Positions 37,446-47,832 of a DNA stretch of 64,000 bases are shown piece by piece. The notes beneath the pieces were generated by a model. It searched no databases, was not told the DNA's origin, and saw only the letters and a program-made list of their open reading frames with translations. The DNA lies in assembly GCF_015163665.1 (NCBI RefSeq), contig NZ_JADEUG010000002.1:1-64000 (forward strand), in the 5' to 3' direction. Position 1 is the first letter of the stretch. Each line of letters begins with the position of its first letter. This DNA is from Xenorhabdus sp. BG5. GTDB lineage: Bacteria > Pseudomonadota > Gammaproteobacteria > Enterobacterales > Enterobacteriaceae. A program made the position numbers and the translations under genes.

Positions 37446-37461
37446 TACCCACATAGGGGTA
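37446..37461. promoter_or_regulatory. NarL/NarP-type 7-2-7 inverted heptamers
   Basis: TACCCACATAGGGGTA is two head-to-head heptamers separated by two bases, fitting the TACYYMT 7-2-7 arrangement preferred by NarP (13 of 14 positions). It lies about 170 bp before maeB and 350 bp before the narP-like gene. Confidence 0.55.
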
Positions 37462-37814
37462 TTTCATCTCAAATTAATAACCTGATAAATTAATTAAAGA
37501 TGGATTTTTAAATTAACATTTAAAATAAGTTTACAAAAACAAAACTTAATCTATAAAATATTCATCCAAATTTATTTGGAAAATTACTAGCAATTAAGGA
37601 AACACATTTTCTTATGAAAGTGAATTTCATTTCATCTGAGTGGTTAAACCTGTTTGCGCCATTTCTATTTTTATATCAGGATATATTCCCAGAATCTCAT
37701 TAACGATGATTCAATATATTCCATAAAAATCACACAGCGATTTAACATAAAGCAGAAACCTGTCTTTTATGTTTTATTAAACATAAATCTGCATTTCTAT
37801 ATGGGAGAAAGAAT

Positions 37815-38450
37815 ATGCATAATCATTCAGTCATGATAGTTGATGATCATCCTATCATTCGTCACGGCTTAAAAGGGTTGATTGAATTAGAACGAGAACT
37901 CATTGTGACTGCCGAAACTGGCAATGGCGAAGACGCAATTAATATCGCTTGCCAAATAAAGCCTGACATTATTCTGATAGATTTAAAAATCAATGGTCTT
38001 TCAGGGATTGATACGATTAAATCTCTCCGCCGCAAAGGGCTGGATTCCTATATCCTGGTACTTTCCGATTCAGATCACAGAAGTGATATTTACGATGCCG
38101 TTGATGCCGGTGCGAATGGTTATTTATTAAAAGATATCGAGCTTACCTCTCTATTGAACAACATAAAAAAAGCTATAGATGGTCATGCGGTGTTCAGTGA
38201 AAAAGTCCATCAATATTTATCCACTCGCCATCTTTATGTTGATCCGTTATCAAAATTAACCAAACGTGAATTAGATGTTTTAAAAGAAATTGCAGAAGGG
38301 ATGACAAATAAAGAAATTGCTGATTTCCTTTTTATTTCAGAAGAAACGGTGAAAGTCCACACCCGTAACTTATTGAAAAAACTTAAATCACGTTCCCGTC
38401 TCGAAGCCACTATCATCTATCTAAAACACAGAAAAACAGAGTTCATTTAA
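37815..38450 (+). CDS. narP: NarP-like response regulator
   Basis: 211 residues, a NarL/FixJ-family regulator. The receiver domain starts SVMIVDDHPIIRHGLKGLIELE, with Asp56 in IILIDLKINGLSG. GANGYLLKDIE is the NarP/NarL linker-proximal signature. The LuxR-type helix-turn-helix is at about 148-205, with LTKRELDVLKEIAEGMTNKEIA and ETVKVHTRNLLKKL. NarP responds to nitrate/nitrite through NarQ or NarX. No sensor kinase is adjacent, as for E. coli narP. A GGAGAAAG ribosome-binding site precedes the ATG. NarL is the alternative, but overall wording fits NarP better. Confidence 0.8.
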   Translation: MHNHSVMIVDDHPIIRHGLKGLIELERELIVTAETGNGEDAINIACQIKPDIILIDLKINGLSGIDTIKSLRRKGLDSYILVLSDSDHRSDIYDAVDAGANGYLLKDIELTSLLNNIKKAIDGHAVFSEKVHQYLSTRHLYVDPLSKLTKRELDVLKEIAEGMTNKEIADFLFISEETVKVHTRNLLKKLKSRSRLEATIIYLKHRKTEFI

Positions 38451-38483
38451 CATTGGCTTGTTGCTTAACGCCCGAAGACGAAA

Positions 38484-38520
38484 CACAATTTCCCTCATTT
38501 TTACCAATGGGGAAATTGTG
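38484..38520. terminator. Hairpin after narP
   Basis: CACAATTTCCC and GGGGAAATTGTG pair over an A/T-rich loop 34 bp after the stop. There is no long T-run on the plus strand, so it may be a terminator of moderate strength. Nothing else recognisable lies between narP and yffB. Confidence 0.45.
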
Positions 38521-38767
38521 AGTTATCAAGAATTATAAATTAATTAGGAACAAATTAATGTTGCATATAATAAATAATGATATTATATATAGGTTTATTA
38601 CTTGAAATGAAGGCAATCTGTTTTTGTCGATAATTTAAACATACGTGACGTCAATGCCAGGAAAAAGCAGACAGAAAGTATGCGTAAAAACGCGTTATCT
38701 GGATAAAATAGCCAATTTCCCGCATTATGTCGGATATGTTGAACAAGACAAAATCAAGGCTCTCATC

Positions 38768-39190
38768 ATGTCAAATACCCCTTTTCATCCAGATACCCTT
38801 TCTCACAAAATAGCCATTCTCTACGGTATCAAAAACTGCGATACCATAAAAAAAGCGCGTCGTTGGTTAGACGATCAAAAAATACCTTATCAATTCCATG
38901 ATTATCGGGTTGATGGTCTATCCCCTGAATTACTTCAATCATTTATTGAGCAAGTTGGCTGGGAATCGCTCCTGAATACCCGTGGCACAACATGGCGCAA
39001 ATTGCCCGATGAGCAAAAAGCCACGATTAACAATGCTGACGCTGCCAAGGCACTCATGCTGGAACACCCTTCAATCATAAAACGCCCTTTATTGGTTTCA
39101 GGCTCAGAAAATTCAAAAAGCGCAGGAACAGAAAAGTACTTACTCGGTTTCAAGGCAGAACAATATCAACAATTTTTCTCGCATGACTAG
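38768..39190 (+). CDS. yffB: ArsC/Spx-family protein YffB
   Basis: A 140-residue thioredoxin-fold protein of the arsenate-reductase-like family. [20 protein letters not shown] carries the single redox cysteine at position 24. [23 protein letters not shown] and IIKRPLLV follow, as in E. coli YffB, which binds glutathione and has no proven arsenate activity. The start at 38768 was chosen because AAGG is well spaced before it; 41 upstream open codons do not resemble the family. It is followed by dapE after 14 bp, as in E. coli. Confidence 0.92.
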   Translation: MSNTPFHPDTLSHKIAILYGIKNCDTIKKARRWLDDQKIPYQFHDYRVDGLSPELLQSFIEQVGWESLLNTRGTTWRKLPDEQKATINNADAAKALMLEHPSIIKRPLLVSGSENSKSAGTEKYLLGFKAEQYQQFFSHD

Positions 39191-39204
39191 ATGAGGAGAG
39201 CATC

Positions 39205-40332
39205 ATGACTTGTCCGGTAATTGACCTTGCTCAGCAGTTAATCAAGCGTTCTTCTGTCAGCCCAGATGATCAAGGTTGTCAGGAACTGCTTATCCAGCGC
39301 CTGCAAGACATCGGTTTCACAATAGAACGAATGCCTTTTGGCGATACCCAAAACTTTTGGGCTTATCGTGGCACCGGAGTGACTTTTGCTCTTGCTGGAC
39401 ACACCGATGTTGTCCCTGCTGGCGATATCTCACAATGGCAAACCCCGCCCTTCGAACCTTCTATCCGTGATGGAATGCTGTATGGCCGTGGCGCCGCAGA
39501 TATGAAAGGCTCTCTGGCGGCAATGGTGGTTGCCGCTGAACGTTTTGTCGCAAAAAATCCTGCGCATAAAGGTCGTCTGGCTTTTTTGATCACCTCCGAC
39601 GAAGAGGCCAAAGCCACCAATGGTACAATTAAGGTTGTTGAAACATTAATGTCCCGCCATGAACGTTTAGATTATTGCCTGGTGGGTGAACCATCTAGCC
39701 AGAAATGCCTTGGGGATACGATTAAAAACGGACGACGGGGATCGCTAACTGCCAGCTTAACTATCTTTGGCACCCAAGGGCATGTTGCTTATCCACAGTT
39801 AGCAGATAATCCTATCCATCGTTCAATGCCTTTTCTGCAAGAACTCGTCAATACTCAATGGGACAACGGCAATGCATTTTTCCCTGCCACAAGTATGCAA
39901 GTCGCCAATATTCAGGCTGGAACCGGCAGTAATAACATTATTCCTGGTAAACTGTGGGTGCAATTTAATTTCCGTTTCAGCACTGAACTGACAGATAACG
40001 AGATCCGCCAACAGGTTGAAGATATGCTGAAAAAGCATCATCTAACATATGAGATTGACTGGTGGTTATCAGGCCAGCCTTTCCTCACCTGCAAGGGAGC
40101 TCTTGTTGACACTGTAGTGGGATCCATTGAGTACTATTGTGGCTATAAACCCGAGCTATCAACCGGTGGCGGTACATCAGATGGACGTTTTATTGCCAGG
40201 ATGGGAGCTCAGGTCGTGGAATTGGGGCCAATCAATGCCACCATCCATAAAACCAATGAATGTGTCAAAGTAACTGATTTACAAAATTTGAGCCTGATTT
40301 ATCAACGTATCATGGAGCAATTAATCCAATGA
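39205..40332 (+). CDS. dapE: Succinyl-diaminopimelate desuccinylase
   Basis: Hydrolyses N-succinyl-L,L-diaminopimelate in lysine and peptidoglycan-precursor synthesis. It is a 375-residue di-zinc M20 enzyme, the same length as in E. coli. Metal ligands are in [12 protein letters not shown] (His66), [20 protein letters not shown] and, at the end, [12 protein letters not shown]. The dimerisation domain occupies about 180-290. AGGAG precedes the ATG. The stop overlaps the next gene (ATGA), coupling it to an M15 peptidase. Confidence 0.96.
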   Translation: MTCPVIDLAQQLIKRSSVSPDDQGCQELLIQRLQDIGFTIERMPFGDTQNFWAYRGTGVTFALAGHTDVVPAGDISQWQTPPFEPSIRDGMLYGRGAADMKGSLAAMVVAAERFVAKNPAHKGRLAFLITSDEEAKATNGTIKVVETLMSRHERLDYCLVGEPSSQKCLGDTIKNGRRGSLTASLTIFGTQGHVAYPQLADNPIHRSMPFLQELVNTQWDNGNAFFPATSMQVANIQAGTGSNNIIPGKLWVQFNFRFSTELTDNEIRQQVEDMLKKHHLTYEIDWWLSGQPFLTCKGALVDTVVGSIEYYCGYKPELSTGGGTSDGRFIARMGAQVVELGPINATIHKTNECVKVTDLQNLSLIYQRIMEQLIQ

Positions 40333-40997
40333 TGACCCCTGAAGCTTTGACCGGCCTCTCCACTGATCACCTGGTCACTCTGACCGGCAATCACCGTTTG
40401 CAGTTTAATGCCACCAAAGCGTTTCTTGCCATGCAAAAAGAAGCTACCAAAGCAGGTTTTAAGCTACAACCTGCCAGTTCGTTCCGCGATTTCACACGCC
40501 AACAAACTATCTGGAATGAAAAATTCCGTGGTCAGCGTCCAGTATTAGATGAGAATAGCCAACCCCTTGATGTCTCGAAAATGGATGAAGGAGAACGCTG
40601 TAAAGCCATTCTTCGTTGGTCAGCCTTGCCAGGAGCCAGCCGCCATCATTGGGGTACGGAACTGGATATTTACGATCCCTTTCTGCTCCCAGAAGGTAAA
40701 AAATTGCAGCTAGAACCGTGGGAGTATGAAAATGGCGGATACTTTGAGCCATTAACCCACTGGCTGACAGAAAACATGGCTCAGTATGATTTCTACCGTC
40801 CCTTTACGCGCCATGATGCAGGTGTAGCTTATGAACCGTGGCATATCAGCTATTGGCCATTATCCCATGGAGCCGAAAATTTATTCGATGAACAAGTTCT
40901 ATTAAATGCTTGGGAAGATCGTGATATTGCTGGCATAAACTGGTTAAAAACCAACCTATCCTATATATTTGAAAAATACATCAGGATAATAGATTAA
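40329..40997 (+). CDS. M15-family D-alanyl-D-alanine carboxypeptidase-like peptidase
   Basis: 222 residues with the zinc-peptidase motif [10 protein letters not shown] at 104-113 (ligands His106 and Asp113) and EPWH, giving the third ligand His172. The fold is VanY/DacB-like (LAS peptidases), which remove terminal D-Ala from peptidoglycan stem peptides. No signal peptide is evident, so it may work on cytoplasmic muropeptides or precursors. It overlaps dapE by four bases, linking a diaminopimelate gene to a peptide-bond hydrolase for the same polymer. Either of two tandem ATG codons could start it. Confidence 0.82.
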   Translation: MMTPEALTGLSTDHLVTLTGNHRLQFNATKAFLAMQKEATKAGFKLQPASSFRDFTRQQTIWNEKFRGQRPVLDENSQPLDVSKMDEGERCKAILRWSALPGASRHHWGTELDIYDPFLLPEGKKLQLEPWEYENGGYFEPLTHWLTENMAQYDFYRPFTRHDAGVAYEPWHISYWPLSHGAENLFDEQVLLNAWEDRDIAGINWLKTNLSYIFEKYIRIID

Positions 40998-41054
40998 GAA
41001 AACGATAAATCAGGAAAATAGCAGAACAGCTGGTTATGAAAATAATTAGCAGAT

Positions 41055-41158
41055 ATACCAATCACCTTTCAAGATGCGTCTTATATCTCCCCGCACAGCG
41101 GGGAGATATAAGCAATCACATTGATTTGTAAGCTGCGACTTAAAGTTGGATTGGTATA
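41055..41158. repeat. Dispersed palindromic repeat, copy before ypfN
   Basis: Outer ends ATACCAATC and GATTGGTAT are perfect inverted repeats. In the centre ATATCTCCCC-GCACAGC-GGGGAGATAT forms a strong hairpin, with TTTCAAG and ACTTAAAG arms between. It shares plan and sequence with the copy at 10.7 kb. Confidence 0.75.
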
Positions 41159-41221
41159 AAAATAATTCATTAGGCTCCTGAGCCTTATGGAAGAGGCTCT
41201 AAACATTCTGAGGAAAATACC

Positions 41222-41416
41222 ATGCAATGGTTGATAGATTATTGGTGGATTGTTCTGTTAGTGCTCGTCGGCATTATTGTTAATGCAGTAAAAGCACTAA
41301 GCCGCGTCGATAAGAAATCTTTCTTAGATAACAAACCCGAATTGCCCCCGCACCGAGATCTTAATGCTCAATGGGATGATGAGGATGATTGGCCGCAGCG
41401 GGATCGCAAGAAATAA
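41222..41416 (+). CDS. ypfN: YpfN family small membrane protein (UPF0370)
   Basis: 64 residues with one N-terminal membrane helix ([16 protein letters not shown]). The tail [32 protein letters not shown] is nearly identical to E. coli YpfN. AGGAAA precedes the ATG. Its last 56 bases overlap the end of tmcA on the other strand. Function is unknown; gene order dapE...ypfN is as in E. coli, with an inserted M15 peptidase and repeat. Confidence 0.92.
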   Translation: MQWLIDYWWIVLLVLVGIIVNAVKALSRVDKKSFLDNKPELPPHRDLNAQWDDEDDWPQRDRKK

Positions 41417-43496
41417 CCCGGTCTTTCCAGTGCTTGGCAAGTATTTTATCGATGCTTGCCAATGCATCGGCAGTCTCTTCACGCCAGTGTCTTAATAGGG
41501 CTTTACGGCCACTCAGCGATGAATCACTAACACATTGTTCGATACTTAGCCGCTGTTGCAGATGTTTTCTCAACGCAGGCAAGGGCAAATTGCTCTTCAA
41601 CAGTAATCTCTGTAATGCAAAATAAGACGCTGACAGAGGACGATGAGCAAATGCAAACCCTGCCAATTCCTGCCAATCACTGTCATTGAGCCATTCATCA
41701 CTATCATGCTCAACTGGCAAGGCAAAGCCGAGTAACGCTCCCAATCCTCTGGCATCTCTGGCTAATCGTTGTTGTGCAGATTGGGCAAATCGTTCTCCCT
41801 GCTCACTCAAAGGCAAAACAGCCATCGCGGTATAACAACCACTACTCGCTTCTCGGTGAGTTCCCATTCTCACCAAGCGAAAACCACATTTTTGCCAAAG
41901 AGCCCACAGTTCAGCGGTATAACCAAAACTAACAGAGATGAAATCCAGCTTTTGTTTACTGGCTTCCTGACATTGTTGAATTATCAAATGTTGTGCGATA
42001 CCACGGCGGCGATATTGAGCTTGTACGGCAATACGGCTGATTCGCTGTGATCGCAAAGTTGCAGCCTGCGGAAAACCGCTATGTGCTGCCAAGGATTGAG
42101 CCACTAAATTGCCTCTTGGCCGCCGACGCCCTGCCCAGATCTCATGCGCTAATGTCTGTGACAAACCACCTTCGTTCACCATCCACAATGCGCCAATCAA
42201 TTGCTGCTTATGTTCTGGAGAATCAGAAAGGGCAGCCAAGAATGTCATTCCGCTACCATCCATTAATCGCCGCAGATCAAGGGGAGATGTACGGTAATGT
42301 GCACTGGTTAATAAGCCATAAAATTGGCGTAATAATGTGGAGTGTTGTAACCATTCAAGCTGACATATCGGGTGAAAATGCAATTCTTCTGCGGTTAATG
42401 GTGTGTCATAAACGAGCGGTTTATCATCGAATAACAGAGCGCTATCCAGCCACGCTTCCAATGGATCATTTTCAGCCCAACGCATAGGGGTTTTCAACTC
42501 ACGAATATGGCAATCAGGCAATTCAGCACAAAGTTTCAATAAAAAACCGCGTCCTGTTCCCTCATAACCCTGGACTGTTGAAGTCAACAATACTCGTGGA
42601 AAATGGCGGATTAATTCTGCTAATTGTGGCGTTGGGATCGCGGCTGCTTCGTCAATCAATAACCAATCAGCATCGCTTTTATTTTTCGGTTGACCTTTTT
42701 TCGCTCGGCAATATTTCAACACATTGTCTACTGACCAAAAAGGCGTTTCTTGTTCCAAAGACTTCTGTTCAGCAGAATCTGAGATAGCGGAGTAACGTCG
42801 AATAACTTCTGTGGTTATTTTGGCAGGAGCACATAACCAGCATTTTCCCTGCCAATATCGCACTAACATTCCTGCCAGAGCCGATTTTCCCCGTCCCCGT
42901 GGTGCGGTAATCACCCAAACGCCTCGTATGGCCTGTAACAATTCCGTAAGAATAGATTGCTGGCTTACCGTAGGCTTGCCATCAGGCATCTGCCACGCTC
43001 CGGTTGCAGGCAATGGTGATATCTGAGATAGCTGCAAAGGTATTTCCTGACGCCATAATAATACTTCAGGAAAGGCGAGGATTTGCTGCTGAATATGACG
43101 AATAAAATTAGGCGTCGAAATAACGCCTGACGATTCATTCCAGCGCAAACTATCTTCATCGGGCTGTTCGGGCCATTGTGACCAGGCTGGTACGCGCATA
43201 ACCAACCAGCTTCCCGCTTTTAGTGTGCCAGCCAATATCGCCAATGCTTCTGCATTAACGCCTTGAGTCGCATCAAAAACACCATGCAAGAATTCACGGC
43301 CAAGTAAGCTGACAGCTTTTGTTGGTTCAATAGCACCCGACACATGGGCTGAAACCGTTAACCAGTCCCCTTGAAACTGTTTCGTTAGCTGATTGATAAT
43401 CCATTCACTCCATTGCGGATCACCACTCAAAACAACTAAACGGCGCTGTCCCTGTTGTTGCATCTGTGCCTGTAACATGGTCCATACGCTATACAT
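41361..43496 (-). CDS. tmcA: tRNA(Met) cytidine acetyltransferase
   Basis: Makes N4-acetylcytidine at the wobble position of elongator tRNA-Met using ATP and acetyl-CoA. 711 residues (E. coli 671). An N-terminal DUF1726 domain is followed by an RNA-helicase-like module with Walker [13 protein letters not shown] near 198-209 and [13 protein letters not shown]. The GNAT domain comes next ([19 protein letters not shown], then [14 protein letters not shown]), with a C-terminal tRNA-binding region. The C-terminus is longer than in E. coli, and its coding region runs into ypfN on the opposite strand. Confidence 0.94.
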   Translation of the reverse strand: MYSVWTMLQAQMQQQGQRRLVVLSGDPQWSEWIINQLTKQFQGDWLTVSAHVSGAIEPTKAVSLLGREFLHGVFDATQGVNAEALAILAGTLKAGSWLVMRVPAWSQWPEQPDEDSLRWNESSGVISTPNFIRHIQQQILAFPEVLLWRQEIPLQLSQISPLPATGAWQMPDGKPTVSQQSILTELLQAIRGVWVITAPRGRGKSALAGMLVRYWQGKCWLCAPAKITTEVIRRYSAISDSAEQKSLEQETPFWSVDNVLKYCRAKKGQPKNKSDADWLLIDEAAAIPTPQLAELIRHFPRVLLTSTVQGYEGTGRGFLLKLCAELPDCHIRELKTPMRWAENDPLEAWLDSALLFDDKPLVYDTPLTAEELHFHPICQLEWLQHSTLLRQFYGLLTSAHYRTSPLDLRRLMDGSGMTFLAALSDSPEHKQQLIGALWMVNEGGLSQTLAHEIWAGRRRPRGNLVAQSLAAHSGFPQAATLRSQRISRIAVQAQYRRRGIAQHLIIQQCQEASKQKLDFISVSFGYTAELWALWQKCGFRLVRMGTHREASSGCYTAMAVLPLSEQGERFAQSAQQRLARDARGLGALLGFALPVEHDSDEWLNDSDWQELAGFAFAHRPLSASYFALQRLLLKSNLPLPALRKHLQQRLSIEQCVSDSSLSGRKALLRHWREETADALASIDKILAKHWKDRVISCDPAAANHPHHPIEH

Positions 43497-43565
43497 AGTA
43501 AGAACTATCCATAAAGTGAACTGTATAACAGGTGAAATATCTGATGGTTAAAACTACTCGCATGG

Positions 43566-44018
43566 TCATGATTTACCAATCATAAGTGATAAAATGCCAG
43601 CGGCAATCAAAGGGCCTACCGGAACACCCTTAAATAGAGCCACGCCCAATACAGTGCCGACCAATAATCCAGCCACGGTAGAAGGCTGACCAGACATTAA
43701 AGTCACGCCACGGCTTCCCAACCATGACACAAGGACACCAACAACAATAGCCAACAGTGATTTCCAATTTAAGAAAGAGCTAAAAATTTCCTGTGCGGAG
43801 ATTTTCCCGCTTGCGATAGGAGCCATGACTCCTACAGTCAGAATCAGGATACCTATCGTCAAGCCGTACTTTTCCACCCAAGGGAAAAACTGATTCAATG
43901 GCGTGATACGAACTACCAATAGAAATAACATGGCAAGTGTCACTGTCATGTTATGGCTGATGATGCCAAGCCCCGCAAGCACGAGTAAAATAAGTAGAGT
44001 AGGATCGATATGACTCAT
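43566..44018 (-). CDS. yeaL: YeaL family membrane protein (UPF0756/DUF441)
   Basis: 150 residues with four or five hydrophobic segments. It contains [21 protein letters not shown] near the C-terminus and [26 protein letters not shown] in the middle, both typical of the family. It is an inner-membrane protein of unknown function. It lies upstream of tmcA on the same strand after a short gap, and its start codon has a modest purine-rich site. In E. coli yeaL is near other genes, so this position is a rearrangement. Confidence 0.88.
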   Translation of the reverse strand: MSHIDPTLLILLVLAGLGIISHNMTVTLAMLFLLVVRITPLNQFFPWVEKYGLTIGILILTVGVMAPIASGKISAQEIFSSFLNWKSLLAIVVGVLVSWLGSRGVTLMSGQPSTVAGLLVGTVLGVALFKGVPVGPLIAAGILSLMIGKS

Positions 44019-44361
44019 GAGTTTTTTATTTCCTATAAACTCCGATAAAACACTGTTTGACTATTTTTAAACCAGGCAACATAAATTCTGGCAGGGAAAA
44101 GATGATAACTTAAAATTTTTGCACTTAAGCAAAAATATTCACAAAGAGCCATCCCAAAATTGGGTAATAGCGCAACAACGGGTAGTTTGTTAACATTCTT
44201 ACTTTAAACAATCACATTGATAAATAATTAGCCATATAAACCAAGATATAACCCCTGTTTCTTGATAGTTAACCTTTTAAACACCAACGCCTTTTTGCCA
44301 AGGCAAATGCAGAAAAGTTGTAAGAAGTGCCTTGCAGCGAATATGCGTTCGTATAAGTGGT
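44019..44361. other. Intergenic region before a small lipoprotein gene
   Basis: About 340 AT-rich bases separating divergent genes. I saw no gene, repeat or recognised operator. Confidence 0.4.
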
Positions 44362-44721
44362 ATGAATATGAAAAAATTAACGTCTTCCATGATAATCTGT
44401 CTCTCTTTAGCGGGTTGCACCACTCAATGGGTCCCTGCAACAAGTAATCCTGTTCCTTTCAGTGAAGCAAAAGTTGAATGCAGATTATCAGCATTACAAC
44501 AATTTCCTATCAGAAATGAAGTCGCCCAAAGATCAACACTGAAAATGGTGCAGCAACCTTGTTTCGATAAAGAGCAATGTGGAAAAAACGGTTACTACAG
44601 TCAAAATGTCCCCATGATCGAAAGCTATGTGACGGATGTTAACGAGGGTTCCAGAAGTGAATTTTATTACGACTGTATGCACCAAAAGGGCTGGAAGCAA
44701 ATAACCAAATCCCTACTTTAA
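44362..44721 (+). CDS. Small cysteine-rich lipoprotein of unknown function
   Basis: 119 residues from the MNMKKL start. The signal peptide ends in the lipobox LAGC with Cys19, so the product is lipidated and probably reaches the outer membrane (Thr follows, with no Asp retention signal). The mature part has five further cysteines including CFDKEQC and YYDCMHQKGW, suggesting disulfides. The end KGWKQITKSLL is polar. I do not know the family. The longer frame from 44332 lacks a ribosome-binding site. Confidence 0.7.
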   Translation: MNMKKLTSSMIICLSLAGCTTQWVPATSNPVPFSEAKVECRLSALQQFPIRNEVAQRSTLKMVQQPCFDKEQCGKNGYYSQNVPMIESYVTDVNEGSRSEFYYDCMHQKGWKQITKSLL

Positions 44722-44817
44722 TTTATTCAACGTGCAAGACAGGGACAGGATGCCCTTTTGATTATCAGAGCATCCTGCCTATTTTACATTATATTTTTTA
44801 AGTAATCGTTTGCGTAA

Positions 44818-45531
44818 TTAGTCCAAAATAACGCCAATACGGCGTGCAACTTCCTCATACGCTTCGATCAAGCCACCAAGGCTTTGGCGAAAACGATCTT
44901 TATCCATTTTATCCATCGTCTGCTTATCCCATAAGCGGCTGCCATCCGGTGAAAATTCATCTCCCAATATGACCTTGCCCTTGAACAAACCAAATTCCAA
45001 CTTAAAATCCACCAGAATCAAGCCCGCATCATCAAACAGTTTGCTTAATACTTCATTGGCCTTGTAGCTCAGACGTTTCATCTCAGCTAAGTGCGCTTTG
45101 CTCACCCAACCGAATGTCTCACAGTAGGATTCATTAACCATAGGATCATGTTTGGCATCATCTTTCAGAAACAGGTCAAACAGTGGCGGATTAAGCACCA
45201 TTCCCTCTTCCACCCCCAAACGCTTAACAAGGGAACCTGCGGCACGGTTACGAATAACACACTCAACAGGCACCATATCAAGTTTTTTTACCAAGGATTC
45301 ATTATCTGACAACAGTTGTTCCATTTGCGTCGGAATGCCCGCTTCTTCCAGTTTACTCATAATGAAATGATTGAATTTATTATTCACCATTCCCTTACGA
45401 TCGAACTGTTCAATGCGTTCACCATCCAATGCTGATGTATCATTACGGAATTCCAGCACAAGTAAATCAGGATTATCAGTGGTATACACTGTTTTTGCTT
45501 TTCCACGATACAACTCAGCTTTTTTCTGCAT
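44818..45531 (-). CDS. purC: SAICAR synthetase
   Basis: Phosphoribosylaminoimidazole-succinocarboxamide synthase of purine synthesis, 237 residues like E. coli PurC. It starts [56 protein letters not shown] and [12 protein letters not shown] contribute to ATP and substrate sites. It is last in dapA-bamC-purC but separated from bamC by a strong terminator. No PurR box is obvious in the short upstream region. Confidence 0.96.
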   Translation of the reverse strand: MQKKAELYRGKAKTVYTTDNPDLLVLEFRNDTSALDGERIEQFDRKGMVNNKFNHFIMSKLEEAGIPTQMEQLLSDNESLVKKLDMVPVECVIRNRAAGSLVKRLGVEEGMVLNPPLFDLFLKDDAKHDPMVNESYCETFGWVSKAHLAEMKRLSYKANEVLSKLFDDAGLILVDFKLEFGLFKGKVILGDEFSPDGSRLWDKQTMDKMDKDRFRQSLGGLIEAYEEVARRIGVILD

Positions 45532-45593
45532 CTTACACTCCAGAAATATAACGTCTTTAAACGTAACTAATTAAACAAAAAACGCATCCAAAA

Positions 45594-45622
45594 GATAAAA
45601 GGGGCCACCGGCCCCTTTTATC
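45594..45622 (-). terminator. Terminator between bamC and purC
   Basis: GATAAAAGGGGCC and GGCCCCTTTTATC form a long stem immediately after the bamC stop. The A/T ends give it a U-tract on the minus strand. Confidence 0.85.
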
Positions 45623-45624
45623 TA

Positions 45625-46671
45625 TTACTTATCCTTGGATTGGCTAAACGCGACTTCCAGCGCAGCCACCATTTGATCATTTTCAAATTGAGTCAGCGGC
45701 TTACCTTTGTCGCTGATAAATTGCAGGCTGCTTCGGTTATCCAAATCACCTACCTGTAACTTATAATTTCCTCCGTGGATGGAAGGTGCTTCTACTCCCA
45801 GCGCTTTCCAGTCAGAAGAACTACGTTCTTCATAAGTCACCGCTATCGCTCCGGTAGAACGAGTACGATCCGTGACTTTCATACCGATGCTTTCCAACGC
45901 GTATGGCAATCTGTTCCAGACTATGTTGTATGGTGCACGCACGATAATTTGCGGCAATCCAGTATTATCACTACCGCTTTGTACCGATAGTGGACCTGAA
46001 TTTTTAGCACTGCTCAGGCTCGCTGCTTCTTGTTGCTGGCTTAAGTCACTCGCCAATTTATTGAGCATCACGATGTTGTAACGCTGGATTTGTATCGGAT
46101 CGGTAATTTCCTTTGCTCCCTGTTTCAAACCTTCGTTCGCAACAGATAATGCTATTTGGTAATCCTGTTTGGTCACTGAAATACGGTAACGCCCCTGATA
46201 AGGAACATTTTCATCCGCCCGTTGCCATGTAACCCAATCTGTCGTCAAGGTTTGTGCAGCATCATCTTTCTGGCTGATCTTATATCCTTTTTCCGCCAAC
46301 AGATTGTTTACCTGAGACCATAATTCACTGTATTCAGGAGTATTTTCAAGCAACAACTTACTGCTGTTAGCACTATTTTCAACGCGGGAACCCGTCAACA
46401 ATGCAAGAGTTTGCAATGGAGGACGTATATCCAAATCTTTACCCACAGCCCCCGTTGTAGTGGTTGTCGGAAGATTATACTCACCATTTTGTAGCGGTAA
46501 TGTCATTCCCGCAGGGACGTTCAATAATTTCAATGGAGGCGTTTCTAGATAGGATTGATCCCCGCTTATCTGACGTTTATAGTGCTGATCGCTGGAGCAG
46601 GCAGCTAAAAAAACGACCAATGACAGTCCAGCAATCTTCATGACCTTCGATTTTTGCAATAATGTTGCCAT
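45625..46671 (-). CDS. bamC: Outer membrane assembly lipoprotein BamC
   Basis: 348 residues. The lipoprotein signal ends LAACSS with Cys25. An unstructured N-terminal stretch (SYLETPPLKLLNVPAGMTLP) is known to contact BamD. Two helix-grip domains follow, recognisable by QTLTTDWVTW and by KLQVGDLDNRSSLQFI near the end. BamC is a non-essential part of the BAM complex that folds outer-membrane proteins. It follows dapA by 17 bp in the same operon. Confidence 0.94.
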   Translation of the reverse strand: MATLLQKSKVMKIAGLSLVVFLAACSSDQHYKRQISGDQSYLETPPLKLLNVPAGMTLPLQNGEYNLPTTTTTGAVGKDLDIRPPLQTLALLTGSRVENSANSSKLLLENTPEYSELWSQVNNLLAEKGYKISQKDDAAQTLTTDWVTWQRADENVPYQGRYRISVTKQDYQIALSVANEGLKQGAKEITDPIQIQRYNIVMLNKLASDLSQQQEAASLSSAKNSGPLSVQSGSDNTGLPQIIVRAPYNIVWNRLPYALESIGMKVTDRTRSTGAIAVTYEERSSSDWKALGVEAPSIHGGNYKLQVGDLDNRSSLQFISDKGKPLTQFENDQMVAALEVAFSQSKDK

Positions 46672-46688
46672 TAAAATTCCCTAAAATT

Positions 46689-47594
46689 TTACAGTAATCC
46701 AGCTATTTTCAAGGCACTACCAACTGGAATTTGCCCTTCCTGCGTTAGCGGAACCATTGGCAAACGCAATGTATCATCGGCAATCAACCCCAATTGACGG
46801 CAAGCCCACTTAACTGGTGTCGGGCTAGGTTCAACAAATAATTGATGATGCAATTCCATCAGTTGGCTGTTCAGTTTACGAGCTTGCAAAAATTCACCTT
46901 GCTCAACCAATTCACACACCTGCGCCATTTCCGCTGCCGCAACATTTGCCGTAACAGAAATAACCCCTTTACCACCAAGCTGCATGAAATCGACAAAATT
47001 TGCATCATCACCACTCAGAAGAATGAAATCTTCATCACTAACCAATTCTTGGATCTGACTAACACGACTTAAGTTCCCTGTCGCTTCCTTAAGCGCAACA
47101 ATATTTTTCAATTTCGCTAAGCGAGCAACAGTCGGTGGCAATAAATCACATCCGGTACGAGATGGCACATTATACAGAATTTGTGGTAAGTCAGTATTCT
47201 CAGCGATTGCCTTATAGTGCAAATATAAACCTTCCTGTGAGGGTCTATTATAATAAGGTGTGACTGACAGGCAACCCACAACCCCCGTGTTTTCGAAACG
47301 GTTGGTCAGAGAGATAGCTTCTGCTGTGGCATTTGCTCCTGTTCCGGCAATCACCGGAATACGTCCATCAGCCATTTCCAGTGTTGTCAGCACAACATCA
47401 ACGTGTTCGTCGTGGTTAAGTGTTGCACACTCGCCTGTTGTTCCAACAGACACAATCGCAGATGTGCCACTGGCGATATGATAATTAACCAATTTTTTCA
47501 AACTGGCCTTATCAATCTGACCAGCTGAGTTCATCGGAGTTATCAATGCAACTATACTGCCTGTAAAACCAGAATGATTGCTTACCATTGCCAT
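46689..47594 (-). CDS. dapA: 4-hydroxy-tetrahydrodipicolinate synthase
   Basis: Condenses pyruvate with aspartate semialdehyde at the entry to the diaminopimelate/lysine branch. 301 residues; TIM barrel with [20 protein letters not shown] (catalytic Tyr), [10 protein letters not shown] and the Schiff-base lysine 169 in [10 protein letters not shown]. The first eight residues extend beyond the E. coli start; MVSNHSGF could also be the true N-terminus. It is first in dapA-bamC-purC and divergent from gcvR, the conserved enterobacterial arrangement. Confidence 0.96.
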   Translation of the reverse strand: MAMVSNHSGFTGSIVALITPMNSAGQIDKASLKKLVNYHIASGTSAIVSVGTTGECATLNHDEHVDVVLTTLEMADGRIPVIAGTGANATAEAISLTNRFENTGVVGCLSVTPYYNRPSQEGLYLHYKAIAENTDLPQILYNVPSRTGCDLLPPTVARLAKLKNIVALKEATGNLSRVSQIQELVSDEDFILLSGDDANFVDFMQLGGKGVISVTANVAAAEMAQVCELVEQGEFLQARKLNSQLMELHHQLFVEPSPTPVKWACRQLGLIADDTLRLPMVPLTQEGQIPVGSALKIAGLL

Positions 47595-47832
47595 TTCCCC
47601 TTAGTTAAACCTAAAACTGCAAATGAGAGGTTCATGGTACTTTCTTGCTATGCAGAAGAAAACTCTTTAACCACGCGATTTCAATGAATTTTGTTAATAT
47701 CAAGTGTAGCTGATTAAACATAAATTATAATTTTGCTCCCTTAACAAAGGCGATTGACCTTCTCCTGATCATTTTTTATGTTAAAACACAATATACACAG
47801 CAAACACCAACTAAAATTAAAGGAAAATCGCT

